From: Flavobacterium beibuense
GTDB lineage: Bacteria > Bacteroidota > Bacteroidia > Flavobacteriales > Flavobacteriaceae
Length of the DNA: 64,000 nt
Direction of reading: 5' to 3'
NCBI RefSeq assembly: GCF_004151245.1
Contig: NZ_JUIW01000013.1
Location: 1 to 64,000, forward strand
The notes beneath the pieces were generated by a model. That model did not search any database and was not told the DNA's origin. It saw only the letters and a list, made by a program, of their open reading frames with translations. Within the stretch, counting starts at the first letter, position 1; each line of letters starts with the position of its first letter. Below are positions 42,262 through 50,943 of the stretch, piece after piece. Position numbers and translations under genes: made by a program.

Positions 42262-42642
42262 ATGGCAAAGGCTGTTTTAGTAGTGTTGTTTTTGCTGAAT
42301 GCTGTTGTTGGCGCTGCACAAACGCTGGTATCGGGTATTTATACCACAATAGATGGTATAGACCAGATAAAAGTAAGTCAGACTGATTCCGAAGTGATAT
42401 TTGAATATATTACCGAAAGTACTAATGTCTATAAAAAAGGGGAAGACGGATTGTTTTATGACGTGTATGATAAAGAAAACTACGTTAAGGTAATTAGTGA
42501 TAATGAGTTTTACTATGGTAACCCTTTAGGTGAATTTCAGTTTATTTACAGTAACAGAACTGATTTTGAACCCGATCCTTTTTATGAAGATTCAGGTGAT
42601 GAATATGAAGAGGAAACAGAAGAGAGTATTGATGAAGATTAA
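42262..42642 (+). CDS. Small exported acidic protein, function unknown
   Basis: About 126 residues from the Met at 42262 (signal peptide MAKAVLVVLFLLNAVVGAAQ). The frame is open from 42199, but that ATG is only 20 bases after a promoter-like motif and would place 21 residues before the signal, so I prefer the later start. The mature part is rich in Tyr, Asp and Glu, with a strongly acidic tail. No family recognised. Its TAA stop overlaps that of the convergent ABC ATPase gene in a shared TTAA. Confidence 0.6.
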   Translation: MAKAVLVVLFLLNAVVGAAQTLVSGIYTTIDGIDQIKVSQTDSEVIFEYITESTNVYKKGEDGLFYDVYDKENYVKVISDNEFYYGNPLGEFQFIYSNRTDFEPDPFYEDSGDEYEEETEESIDED

Positions 42643-43427
42643 TCCTTTACAATAAAACGACCCTTTTCTTCATCAAAAGTAATACTGTCGTCGTTAAATA
42701 AACGGTCAAATACTTTTTTGCTAATTAAATTAGCAGGTGTATCCTGAATTACTTCCTGAGGGGTCATAACAACAATATCACTGCTTAACTGTAAAGCCAA
42801 ATCCAAATCATGGGTAGAGTAAAGTATACACTTACCCGTTTCTGCCGTTAACCGTTTTAATAGGCGAAGCAGGCTTACTTTATGCAGCAGGTCAAGGTGG
42901 GTAGTGGGTTCGTCGAGAATTATTATGGGCGTATCCTGAGCCAACGCACGTGCTATAAGCACTTTTTGTAATTGCCCATCGCTTATTTCATGATGCTTTT
43001 TATCGGCAAGATGTTCAATTTGTGTAAGCTGTATGGCTTTGTTTACCTGAATTATATCCTCTTGAGAAAGTGTTCCTAACCAGTTGGTGTAAGGTTGCCT
43101 TCCTAAAGCGATGAGTTCAAAAACGGTAAGGTTACTTGGCGGCAGGCTTTCTGTTAGCACTATACTAAGGTTTTGGGCCAGTTCCTTTGCATGGTAAGAA
43201 GCCAGTTCCCTTCCGTTTAAATGTATGCTTCCTGCTAAGGGTTTTTGTATGGCAGTAAGTGTACGTAAAAGGGTAGACTTACCTATTCCGTTTGCACCTA
43301 TAAGCGCAGTAAGGCTTCCTTTTGTAAGGTTAAGGTTTATATCATGGGCTATTACCGCTCCCGATTTTTTTTCAGGGTAGCCAATGCTCAATCCGTTTGC
43401 GGTTAAAACTGTTTCCATACTGCTCAT
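42639..43427 (-). CDS. btuD: Cobalamin-type ABC transporter ATP-binding protein
   Basis: A 262-residue ATPase; start at 43427 (MSSMETVLTANGLSIGYPEK), since the open frame beyond lies inside the permease gene. Walker A is GANGIGKST, the signature EISDGQLQKVLIARAL differs from LSGGQ, and Walker B is IIILDEPTTHLD. It belongs to the FecE/BtuD group for siderophores, haem and B12. B12 is favoured because the divergent receptor gene has a cobalamin riboswitch. Third gene of the leftward operon, 2 bases after btuC. Confidence 0.85.
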   Translation of the reverse strand: MSSMETVLTANGLSIGYPEKKSGAVIAHDINLNLTKGSLTALIGANGIGKSTLLRTLTAIQKPLAGSIHLNGRELASYHAKELAQNLSIVLTESLPPSNLTVFELIALGRQPYTNWLGTLSQEDIIQVNKAIQLTQIEHLADKKHHEISDGQLQKVLIARALAQDTPIIILDEPTTHLDLLHKVSLLRLLKRLTAETGKCILYSTHDLDLALQLSSDIVVMTPQEVIQDTPANLISKKVFDRLFNDDSITFDEEKGRFIVKD

Positions 43428-43429
43428 TT

Positions 43430-44461
43430 TTAACTGAAAGCTCCTTTCTTTTTCCTGAATAGCAGCCATATAACTATAGGCGCACCAATAATAGAGGTTA
43501 TGGCGTTTATAGGCAATACAAAGCTGCTGCCCGGCCATTGTGTAACTGTGTCGCAAATAAGCATAATAATAGCTCCTGCAAGCAGCGTTGCCCAAAACAA
43601 TACCATGTGGCTGCTGGTTTTAAATAACAGTTTTGCTATGTGCGGTACCGCAAGCCCTATAAAGGCAATAGGCCCTGCAAAAGCAGTAACACAACCGGTT
43701 ATAATACTGGTGGAAAGTATGATGATAAAGCGAGTTCTGGTAAAATTTATACCAATGCTACGTGCATAGCGTTCGCCCAGTAGCATAGCGTTTAGTGGTT
43801 TTATACAGGCTACAGCCATAAGTAAACCAATAATACAGGTCGCCGAAAGTATGGCAATATTTTCCCACGAAAGGTTACCCAAACTGCCTAATGCCCAAAA
43901 GGTGAATTTTTGTAATTGTTCGGCGTTGCTAAAGTAACTTAATACCCCGACTATAGCACTGGCAAAACTGCCAAACATAAGCCCTACAATAAGTATCGCC
44001 ATGGTGTCCTTTAGTTTTTGGGCAACTAAAAGCACTGCCAGCAATACCATAAAACTACCAAGCGTAGAGGCCAATACAAGTCCGTAAGCGGAAGAGAAAA
44101 AACTACCCACTACAGGAACAATACCACCACCTAAAATAACCATTGCCACCATAAGGCTGGCTCCTGAACTTAACCCCAATACATTGGGGCCGGCAAGCGG
44201 GTTACGAAACAGCGTTTGCATTAGCAGTCCGCCTACAGAAAGCCCCATCCCAACAATAACCGCGGTAATGGCCTTAGGCAGCCTATAGTTAACGATAATA
44301 TATTCCCAGGTAGATTTAGAAGCACCGTTCCCTAACAGGCTTTGCACCACATCCTTTACGGGTATGTTTACCGACCCCAGGCTGATGTTTACCAAAAATA
44401 CCGCTACGAGGGCTATGCCCAGTAAGGTAAAAAGTAATGTATATCGTTTGGTGTACAGCAA
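43430..44461 (-). CDS. btuC: BtuC/FecCD-type ABC transporter permease
   Basis: A 343-residue inner-membrane permease with about nine or ten helices. Typical segments: ITAVIVGMGLSVGGLLMQTL, the NPLAGPNVLGLSSGASLMVA loop that touches the ATPase, and the late GPIAFIGLAVPHIAKLL. The FecCD family carries iron-siderophores, haem and cobalamin; the neighbouring riboswitch-controlled receptor points to cobalamin. Six bases after the binding-protein gene. Confidence 0.87.
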   Translation of the reverse strand: MLYTKRYTLLFTLLGIALVAVFLVNISLGSVNIPVKDVVQSLLGNGASKSTWEYIIVNYRLPKAITAVIVGMGLSVGGLLMQTLFRNPLAGPNVLGLSSGASLMVAMVILGGGIVPVVGSFFSSAYGLVLASTLGSFMVLLAVLLVAQKLKDTMAILIVGLMFGSFASAIVGVLSYFSNAEQLQKFTFWALGSLGNLSWENIAILSATCIIGLLMAVACIKPLNAMLLGERYARSIGINFTRTRFIIILSTSIITGCVTAFAGPIAFIGLAVPHIAKLLFKTSSHMVLFWATLLAGAIIMLICDTVTQWPGSSFVLPINAITSIIGAPIVIWLLFRKKKGAFS

Positions 44462-44467
44462 GGCAAA

Positions 44468-45607
44468 TTATTTAAGTTGTTCAAAAAACTCAAGTTTGTG
44501 GTCTATAAGTAATCCTGGGTGTAATATTTTTATAAGGTCTTTAAGTACAAGGTCTGGCCTGTTTGCCGAAAGCTCATAATAAATCACGCCGCCGGTAGAT
44601 CCTTTTTTACTGCTAAAGGAGTATACCTTTTGCTCCTTAAATGCCCTGAATTGCCCATAATGCGGATTACTGTCTGTCATTTCCTGTAATGACGTGAAAT
44701 GGCTTGGGCCAATCCAGTATTCTGCATCCTGAGCTTTATCCAGTACCGTTTCTAACGACAGGCTAAGGCTTCCGGTTCCTTTAGAATCTTTCCAAAGGTA
44801 ATCAGCGTTAGCATCTTTTAAAAATAATGCTGCCCAGCTGTCGCCCTGTGGCAGGTACCAGTGGTCCTGATAAATAGCCCCGCCAAGAACAGTTGGTCTA
44901 TCTGTTGCCTGTTTGGCAATTTCCTTAGCCTCAAGGTAATCTTTTTCTATTTGTTTAAACAGTTCGTCTGCTTTATCATCCATACCGTACAAAGCCCCAA
45001 AAAACTTAATCCATTCTGCTTTTCCTAACGGATTCTGCTCTGTCCAGTCGCCGTTGTATAATACTTTCAGCCCGCTTTTTTCAAGCGTGTTCATCGACTT
45101 GTTATTGCTACTGATACTAAAGCCTATAATAGCTTCTGGAGCAAGGTCTATCATTATTTCGGTGTTTATACTTTCGTTCACACCTACATCCTTAACAAAG
45201 CCCTCGTCAATACGTTTTCGCGTCTTTTCGCTCGAAACATAATCAGTATGGGCAAAACCTACCAGTGTATTTTCTACCCCAAGCATTTCCAGTGACGGAA
45301 TATGTGTGGTTGAAGTTACCACAACCGATTGTAAAGGTACTTCAAGTACCGTGTATTTTTTTAGGCTATCGGGTACAATTTCACCTTTTTGCTGCATTAC
45401 ATAAGTATAGCTTTCCTCGGCATCCGGCCACGGATTTGTAACCTTAACTATAGAAAATCCGTTGTATTTATATATCTCCAGTCCGTTTGCATAAGTAACT
45501 GAATTTTCAACAGTTGGAGCGGTTTTATCAGTCGTTTTTTGCTCTCTTTTACAGCCTGTTGCAAGCAACAGTAAAAAAGCAATAATTAGGTAGTGTAGGA
45601 TTTTCAT
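44468..45607 (-). CDS. btuF: Substrate-binding lipoprotein of the cobalamin ABC transporter
   Basis: A 379-residue periplasmic binding protein (PF01497 type) with a lipoprotein signal peptide (LLLLATGCKREQK). Segments such as TTHIPSLEMLGVENTLVGFA, IDLAPEAIIGFS and the C-terminal half GGAIYQDHWYLPQGDSWAAL fit the BtuF/FecB class III fold. It is the first gene of the btuFCD operon. Its likely promoter (TACATTTG on the minus strand, 45627-45634) leaves a leader of only about 14 bases, so no riboswitch controls this side. Confidence 0.86.
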   Translation of the reverse strand: MKILHYLIIAFLLLLATGCKREQKTTDKTAPTVENSVTYANGLEIYKYNGFSIVKVTNPWPDAEESYTYVMQQKGEIVPDSLKKYTVLEVPLQSVVVTSTTHIPSLEMLGVENTLVGFAHTDYVSSEKTRKRIDEGFVKDVGVNESINTEIMIDLAPEAIIGFSISSNNKSMNTLEKSGLKVLYNGDWTEQNPLGKAEWIKFFGALYGMDDKADELFKQIEKDYLEAKEIAKQATDRPTVLGGAIYQDHWYLPQGDSWAALFLKDANADYLWKDSKGTGSLSLSLETVLDKAQDAEYWIGPSHFTSLQEMTDSNPHYGQFRAFKEQKVYSFSSKKGSTGGVIYYELSANRPDLVLKDLIKILHPGLLIDHKLEFFEQLK

Positions 45608-45626
45608 AACAAATATTAAACTGCTG

Positions 45627-45661
45627 CAAATGTATAAATTTCAATATAAATCCTATATTTG
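45627..45661. promoter_or_regulatory. Divergent promoters of btuFCD and the riboswitch-btuB unit
   Basis: Two -7 boxes of the TAnnTTTG form lie 19 bases apart: TACATTTG on the minus strand (45627-45634) for btuFCD and TATATTTG on the plus strand (45654-45661) for btuB. The second would start transcription just before the riboswitch. Confidence 0.55.
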
Positions 45662-45670
45662 CACCCAACT

Positions 45671-45843
45671 TAAGGTTGTAGTGTGCCGGCAGCACACTGC
45701 ATTAAAAGGGAATCAGGTGTAATACCTGAGCTGTTCCCGCAACTGTAAGCTTATCCCTTTTGGGAGGCTGTTGTTAACTGCATGCCACTGCCTGTATAGG
45801 CGGGAAGGTGAACAACAGTACGCAAGCCAGGAGACCTGCCTTA
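45671..45843 (+). promoter_or_regulatory. Cobalamin riboswitch
   Basis: An adenosylcobalamin-class aptamer. The closing P1 stem pairs TAAGG (45671-45675) with CCTTA (45839-45843). The core has GCTGTTCCCGCAACTGTAAG (near 45730-45749), then GCCACTGCCTGTATAGGCGG, and the B12 box GCCAGGAGACCTGCC (45826-45840). Bound cobalamin should lower expression of the receptor genes downstream. No intrinsic terminator lies before the ATG; control is more likely at translation, through the hairpin at 45861-45882. Confidence 0.93.
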
Positions 45844-45860
45844 GGAGTTAACAATTATTC

Positions 45861-45882
45861 GAACCTTCGGGAAAAAAGGTTC
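45861..45882 (+). promoter_or_regulatory. Hairpin before the btuB start codon
   Basis: Arms GAACCTT (45861-45867) and AAGGTTC (45876-45882), 8 bases before the ATG and without a T-run. It may be the expression platform of the riboswitch, hiding or exposing the start region. Confidence 0.5.
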
Positions 45883-45890
45883 AGGAAATT

Positions 45891-47723
45891 ATGACGCTTA
45901 AAAAGATCATCCTAGTTTTTACAGTATTACTGTGCCAGTATATATGGGCGCAACAGGATACTATTGTTCAGTTGAAGGAAGTGGTTATATCGGACACCCA
46001 ACTAAAAAACTTTACGAATACACAATCGATACTAACCCTTAACGATTCGGTTATCAATATCAACCAGTCGTCGCTTACTTCATTACTGAATTATAACACC
46101 ACAGTTTATTTCAAGGAAAACGGGCTGGGTATGGTGTCCTCACCATCTTTCAGGGGTACTACTGCCCAGCAGACTGCGGTGGTCTGGAACGGTATTAATA
46201 TCAACTCACAGCTTAACGGACAAACCGATTTTAATGTAATTAATACCCGCGATTTTGATGCTATCGATGTAAGGGCAGGTGGCGGAAGCGTTATTTACGG
46301 CAGCAGTGCCATAGGTGGGAGTATTCACCTTAACAATCAGTTGGAGTATAAAAAGAAATTCACCAATTCGGTAAGGGCAAACTACGGCAGCTTTAATACG
46401 TTTGGGGCTAACTATACCGGTACTGTTGCCGATGATAAGTTTAGTGCCGCATTAAGCATTACCCGAAACAGTTCTGATAACGATTATGACTATGTGGGTA
46501 AGGATGGACATAATCTTAACGGTCAGTACTATAACAACAGTGCTTCGGCAACTTTGGGTTATAAAATCAATCAAAGCAATGTCCTTACCCTCTATAGCTA
46601 CCTGTTTGACGGCGAAAGACATTTCTCGCTTATTTTTCCCTCTGAAACCAGAACAAAATACTACAATCTCAATACCCGTAATATGCTGGAATGGACAGGT
46701 AATTACGGCAGGTTCACCTCTAAGCTTAAAGGGGCTTTCCTGAGTGAGAAGTACAAGTACTACGACAATATTGATGACAAAGGTTACGATTACGGAAAAT
46801 CTGAATCGGTAATTGGTAACTACGACCTTCTGTTCCGGATAAACGATAAGATAAAGCTTAATTCGGTTTTCAATTTTACACAAACCAAAGGGTATGGTTC
46901 TAACCTTGAAGGAGCAGAAAGAAGCATTGGTTCTGCCGGTTTATTATTTAGCCATGCGGTTACCCAAAAGCTTTTGTATGAAGCAGGCTTAAGAAAAGAA
47001 GCTACCAATAATTACGACAGTCCGCTATTGTATTCGGCAGGTGTACGATACAGGGTTTCCGATTTTTACCTGGTTAGGGTAAACGGTTCCAAAAACTTCA
47101 GGATACCAACCTTTCAGGATCTATACTGGCAGGGTAGCGGGAATACCGATTTAAAACCGGAAAGCTCAGTGCAGGGAGAGATAGGTAATGAGTTTACCAT
47201 AAAAAATGTATCATTAACCCTTACCGGATATTATATTAAGCTTAAAGATATGCTTAGATGGTTGCCTACCGGCAGTGTATGGCGACCACAAAACACCGAC
47301 AGGGTTCGTACCTATGGCCTTGAAGCTGCCTTTAAATACACTAAAAACTTCAATAACCATCAGTTTGCATTTAATGCCGTGTATGGTTATACAAAATCGG
47401 AAGATGAAACTACAGGCTACCAGCTTATTTATGTTCCTTATAACAAAGCTTCGGGAGCACTGTCTTACAACTATAAAAAACTATCTGCCTACTACCAGTT
47501 TCTTTATGTAGGGGAAGTGTTTACAAGGTCAGACAATAACTCAAGATATAATATAGACGCTTACAATACAGGTAATGTGGGCGTGGAGTACAATTTTGGA
47601 AAATCAAAAATATACAGGCTGGGAGCACAGGTGCTTAATGTTTGGAACGCAGACTATGTAAATGTAGACAGCAGGCAAATGCCCGGCAGAAATTATAATA
47701 TATATCTAACCCTTAAACTTTAA
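45891..47723 (+). CDS. btuB: TonB-dependent cobalamin receptor (BtuB-like)
   Basis: A 610-residue outer-membrane receptor. Signal peptide MTLKKIILVFTVLLCQYIWAQ, a TonB-box-like LKEVVISDTQ, plug domain (LTSLLNYNTTVYFKENG, GGGSVIYGSSAIGGSIHLNN), and a 22-strand barrel ending in the aromatic-poor YNIYLTLKL. No SusC-like carboxypeptidase-regulatory domain is present. The cobalamin riboswitch directly upstream identifies B12 or related corrinoids as the substrate. The BtuG-like gene follows after 14 bases. Confidence 0.92.
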   Translation: MTLKKIILVFTVLLCQYIWAQQDTIVQLKEVVISDTQLKNFTNTQSILTLNDSVININQSSLTSLLNYNTTVYFKENGLGMVSSPSFRGTTAQQTAVVWNGININSQLNGQTDFNVINTRDFDAIDVRAGGGSVIYGSSAIGGSIHLNNQLEYKKKFTNSVRANYGSFNTFGANYTGTVADDKFSAALSITRNSSDNDYDYVGKDGHNLNGQYYNNSASATLGYKINQSNVLTLYSYLFDGERHFSLIFPSETRTKYYNLNTRNMLEWTGNYGRFTSKLKGAFLSEKYKYYDNIDDKGYDYGKSESVIGNYDLLFRINDKIKLNSVFNFTQTKGYGSNLEGAERSIGSAGLLFSHAVTQKLLYEAGLRKEATNNYDSPLLYSAGVRYRVSDFYLVRVNGSKNFRIPTFQDLYWQGSGNTDLKPESSVQGEIGNEFTIKNVSLTLTGYYIKLKDMLRWLPTGSVWRPQNTDRVRTYGLEAAFKYTKNFNNHQFAFNAVYGYTKSEDETTGYQLIYVPYNKASGALSYNYKKLSAYYQFLYVGEVFTRSDNNSRYNIDAYNTGNVGVEYNFGKSKIYRLGAQVLNVWNADYVNVDSRQMPGRNYNIYLTLKL

Positions 47724-47737
47724 CTAAAACTAATTCT

Positions 47738-48775
47738 ATGAAACTTAGGAATTCTCTATTCGCTTTATTGGCAGGTTCTCTGTTTTTCGTGTCTTGTAGC
47801 AGTGACGACGATACTACTCCTGTAGCTTCGGGCGCTTATGCAAACGGAACTTTTGTACTTAACGAAGGTAACAGTAACCCGTCTTCAGGTACAGTATCTT
47901 TTATTGGTAATAACGGTGCTTTAGAGCAGGATATTTATACTGCTGTAAATCCGGGTGCTCCTGCTATAGGTACTTACCTTCAGTCTATGTTCTTTAGTGA
48001 TGATTATGCATTTATCATCTCGGGACAGGCAAATAAAATTACTGTTGTAGACCGTTATACTTTTGAGTTTGTAGCCAGTATAGATACAGATTTTACTAAT
48101 CCGCGTTATGGTGCAGTTATAAACGGCAAGGCTTATGTAACAAACACTAACGATTACGGGCTTGCAGACGATTTCCTTACTGTAATTAATCTTGAAGACT
48201 TTAGTACTACTACTGTAGATCTTAATAATTATGCAGAAAGAGTACTTGTTGAGAACGGTAAACTTTATATCGCAAACGGATATTACGGCAGCGGTACATC
48301 GGTAACTGTATTTAACCCGGCTAACAATACTGTTGATACTGTAATTGAACTTGGAGATTCGCCAAACTCTTTTGATGAGCAGGATGGTGCACTTTATGTA
48401 ATGGGTGACTCTAAAATAAGCAGAATCAACCTTTCTAACAACACTGTAAGCGGTACTATTGAGCTTACTGAGGCTTTAGCAGGTGCTAAAAACCTTACTA
48501 TTGAAGAAGGAAATATATATTTTACTGTTGATACTGCAGTATACAGCTTTTCTGTAAACAGCAATACCTTACCTACAGAAGCTGCATTTAGCTATGAGTC
48601 AAACTCTGCTTGGGGAGCTATGTACGGATTTAATGTTTATGGAGGAAGAATTTATATTGCTGATGGTGGTGATTTTTCTTCGGACAGCGAAGTTTATGTT
48701 TACGGATCAAACGGAACACTTATATCTACCTATGAGGTAGGAGTAGGGCCTAACAGCTTCTACTTTAATAATTAG
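47738..48775 (+). CDS. BtuG-like surface beta-propeller lipoprotein (DUF5074 type)
   Basis: A 345-residue lipoprotein: signal MKLRNSLFALLAGSLFFVSC followed by SSDDD, an acidic signal like those that send Bacteroidota lipoproteins to the cell surface. The body is a seven-blade-type propeller with YVTN-like repeats such as GKAYVTNTNDYG, NGKLYIANGYYG and GGRIYIADGGDF. In gut Bacteroides, BtuG propellers bind B12 extremely tightly and hand it to BtuB; the gene order here, directly after btuB under a cobalamin riboswitch, supports the same role. Confidence 0.83.
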   Translation: MKLRNSLFALLAGSLFFVSCSSDDDTTPVASGAYANGTFVLNEGNSNPSSGTVSFIGNNGALEQDIYTAVNPGAPAIGTYLQSMFFSDDYAFIISGQANKITVVDRYTFEFVASIDTDFTNPRYGAVINGKAYVTNTNDYGLADDFLTVINLEDFSTTTVDLNNYAERVLVENGKLYIANGYYGSGTSVTVFNPANNTVDTVIELGDSPNSFDEQDGALYVMGDSKISRINLSNNTVSGTIELTEALAGAKNLTIEEGNIYFTVDTAVYSFSVNSNTLPTEAAFSYESNSAWGAMYGFNVYGGRIYIADGGDFSSDSEVYVYGSNGTLISTYEVGVGPNSFYFNN

Positions 48776-48813
48776 TAAATTACTCCAGATTATATTGGTA
48801 ATTTTGTTTAAGT

Positions 48814-48846
48814 TGAAAAGGCTTCCCGAGGGAAGCCTTTTTATTT
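48814..48846. terminator. Shared bidirectional terminator
   Basis: Perfect arms AAAAGGCTTCCC (48816-48827) and GGGAAGCCTTTT (48830-48841). It closes both the btuB-btuG unit and the S41 peptidase gene. Confidence 0.8.
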
Positions 48847-50312
48847 TATTGCGGTAAGTTTTTTATAAGATGGTCAAGCCCTTTAGGAGCTTCTTCTATA
48901 AACATTTCTTCGCTAAATGGCTGCAGGTTTTTAGAACCCTTAAATAACCTGTGTGATTTGTGTGGCTGTTGCGGCATTCTGCCTGCTGCTGTTATCTGAT
49001 TTATGGCGGTAGCCAATAAAGGTTCATCAGGACTGCCTATTACGCCAAGGTTGTCATAATCTTCGGGCATTTCTATTGTAGGTTCTATACCTTCCTCATA
49101 TTCACCAAAGCCGTTCTTGTTTACAATTTTAAGCACTATAGGCTGCATGGCATAACGGTGGCTTGGGTCTACATCATTTTTAGAAAAATCAGGGGAGTCA
49201 TATAATGTTACCGAACCCACATTTTTACCTATGGTGGTGGTTCCTATTACAACCACATCCACATAAGGCTTAAGGCAGTTTATTATCAGCTCGCTGGCAG
49301 AAGCAGTACTTCCTGTAGCCAGTATATAAACCCTGGTTAGATTAAGATGGTTAATGCTTGTGTTGTCAGACAACGATGAGGTAAAGTTATTGGTAATCGC
49401 TTCGGGATTGTTATCTTCAAAATAACTTTGCAGTTTAGGATTCCATTGTTCCTTAGCAAAAAGCTGCCCTTCAAGCTGCTGCCCTGTAATCATACTGGCA
49501 AGGTAAGTTGCAGTCCTTACAGATCCGCCTCCGTTATAGCGAAGGTCAAGTACAAGTTCGTTAACCCCCTGTGCGACAAAATCGCCAAAAGCATTGTTAA
49601 GTTCGGCATCATAAGGACTATAAAAGCCATTGTACATTAAATAACCTATAGTTTTGCCACCTTCATTATAAACCACATCACTAAAATAAACAGGGTCTTC
49701 GGCATATTGTGCTTTAGTAAGAGTTACCGATTCTCCGTTAGGAGTTACCGTACCGTCATTATAATCGGCTAGGTTAAGTGTATAAGTATCGCTTCCTAAA
49801 AGGTTACGGTAATTATTAACAGTCAGGCTAACTCCGTCTACAGCATAAAAAATATCCCCTCTCTGAATATCTTTAGCAGAAGCATCCGTATCGGGCAGTA
49901 TATAACGAACATATCCAAAAATTGATGTCTGGGTTTCGTCAGTATATACAAGGCCATATTCTACACCATTGCTTTTTGAAACCCCCTGTAGTGCGGCTTC
50001 CAATACATTATAGTCTGATACTAAAACACTAAACCTGTCGCTTTTGGCAGTACTCGTAGGGTCTACATACTTAAGATTATTAAAAAGCGCCTCAGGACTT
50101 GAAAAGCCCTGTAAGTAAGAGTTAAGCTCTCCCTGATTACCAAATCGGTTATCAGCCAGGTCCGGTACATCCGGTTGCCAGTAATAATACAGGTTAAGCC
50201 CTTTCCATATAAAGTCGTTAACAGGAACGGCTTTGTCGTCCATATCATCACAGCTTTGCAGGGTAAAAGCCGAAAGAAGCAATAAGGTAAGGATGGTACT
50301 TATCTTTTTCAT
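48846..50312 (-). CDS. S41 family peptidase lipoprotein
   Basis: About 488 residues from the Met at 50312 (MKKISTILTLLLLSAFTLQS then C), a lipoprotein signal; the frame open to 50564 runs over the divergent sigma factor gene and is not used. A helical N-domain (WKGLNLYYYWQPDVPDLADN) and a PDZ-like part precede the tail-specific protease core: LVLDLRYNGGGSVRTATYLA, the catalytic serine region TGSTASASELIINCL, and the lysine in TTIGKNVGSV. Probably located at the cell envelope. Target unknown. Confidence 0.87.
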   Translation of the reverse strand: MKKISTILTLLLLSAFTLQSCDDMDDKAVPVNDFIWKGLNLYYYWQPDVPDLADNRFGNQGELNSYLQGFSSPEALFNNLKYVDPTSTAKSDRFSVLVSDYNVLEAALQGVSKSNGVEYGLVYTDETQTSIFGYVRYILPDTDASAKDIQRGDIFYAVDGVSLTVNNYRNLLGSDTYTLNLADYNDGTVTPNGESVTLTKAQYAEDPVYFSDVVYNEGGKTIGYLMYNGFYSPYDAELNNAFGDFVAQGVNELVLDLRYNGGGSVRTATYLASMITGQQLEGQLFAKEQWNPKLQSYFEDNNPEAITNNFTSSLSDNTSINHLNLTRVYILATGSTASASELIINCLKPYVDVVVIGTTTIGKNVGSVTLYDSPDFSKNDVDPSHRYAMQPIVLKIVNKNGFGEYEEGIEPTIEMPEDYDNLGVIGSPDEPLLATAINQITAAGRMPQQPHKSHRLFKGSKNLQPFSEEMFIEEAPKGLDHLIKNLPQ

Positions 50313-50427
50313 GTAAGCAGTTTTAAGTATATAAAACGTAAATTTAATATTTTTAATATTATTTGTAACAAAAAATAAAGGTATTCGTCTTCCTATTATA
50401 AAACCAATAACAACCAGCATTAATGTA

Positions 50428-50943
50428 ATGAACCAGTCGGAGTTTGTAAATATTATCACTCCTTTTAAAGACCGGGTATACCGGTTGGCAAAAAGGCTCC
50501 TTATAAGCAATGAGGAAGCCGAGGATGCCACGCAGGAGGTTATGGTACGGCTTTGGAAAAACAAGAATAAGCTGGAAAGCTATTCAAGTGTAGAAGCACT
50601 GGCCATGACAATAACAAAAAATTACTGTCTGGATCAGTTAAAGTCTAAAAGGGCAACAGAAATGAGATTAGTACATTCTAATTACAGTGACCGGGAGCCC
50701 GGACTGCAGCAACAGGCAGAAGACCGAGACAGTTGGGAATGGGCAGAAAAGCTTATGAATAAGCTCCCGGAACAGCAGCGCCTTATTTTGCAGATGAGGG
50801 ATGTGGAACAGTATGACTTTGAAGAGATTGCAAAAATTATGGATATGAATGAATCGGCAGTGAGGGTAGCCCTGTCCCGCGCCAGAAAGATGATGAGGGA
50901 AGAACTAACAAAAATGCACAGTTATGGAATTAAGAGAAATTGA
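50428..50943 (+). CDS. ECF-type RNA polymerase sigma factor
   Basis: A 171-residue sigma-70 family factor with regions 2 and 4 only. Region 2 is visible in LLISNEEAEDATQEVMVRLW and KNYCLDQLKSKRA; region 4 in QYDFEEIAKIMDMNESAVRV with ALSRARKMM. The gene starts an operon with a membrane protein that could serve as anti-sigma factor and three DUF4252 genes. The stop codon lies 20 bases inside the next gene, giving translational coupling. Confidence 0.93.
   Translation: MNQSEFVNIITPFKDRVYRLAKRLLISNEEAEDATQEVMVRLWKNKNKLESYSSVEALAMTITKNYCLDQLKSKRATEMRLVHSNYSDREPGLQQQAEDRDSWEWAEKLMNKLPEQQRLILQMRDVEQYDFEEIAKIMDMNESAVRVALSRARKMMREELTKMHSYGIKRN

Noticed and set aside
43428..43595. Longer N-terminus for the btuD-type ATPase
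   Set aside because: It lies inside the btuC-type permease gene in another frame and gives a Tyr/Cys-rich peptide unlike ABC ATPases.
50313..50564. Longer N-terminus for the S41 peptidase
   Set aside because: It overlaps the start of the divergent sigma factor gene, and a clear lipoprotein signal starts at 50312.
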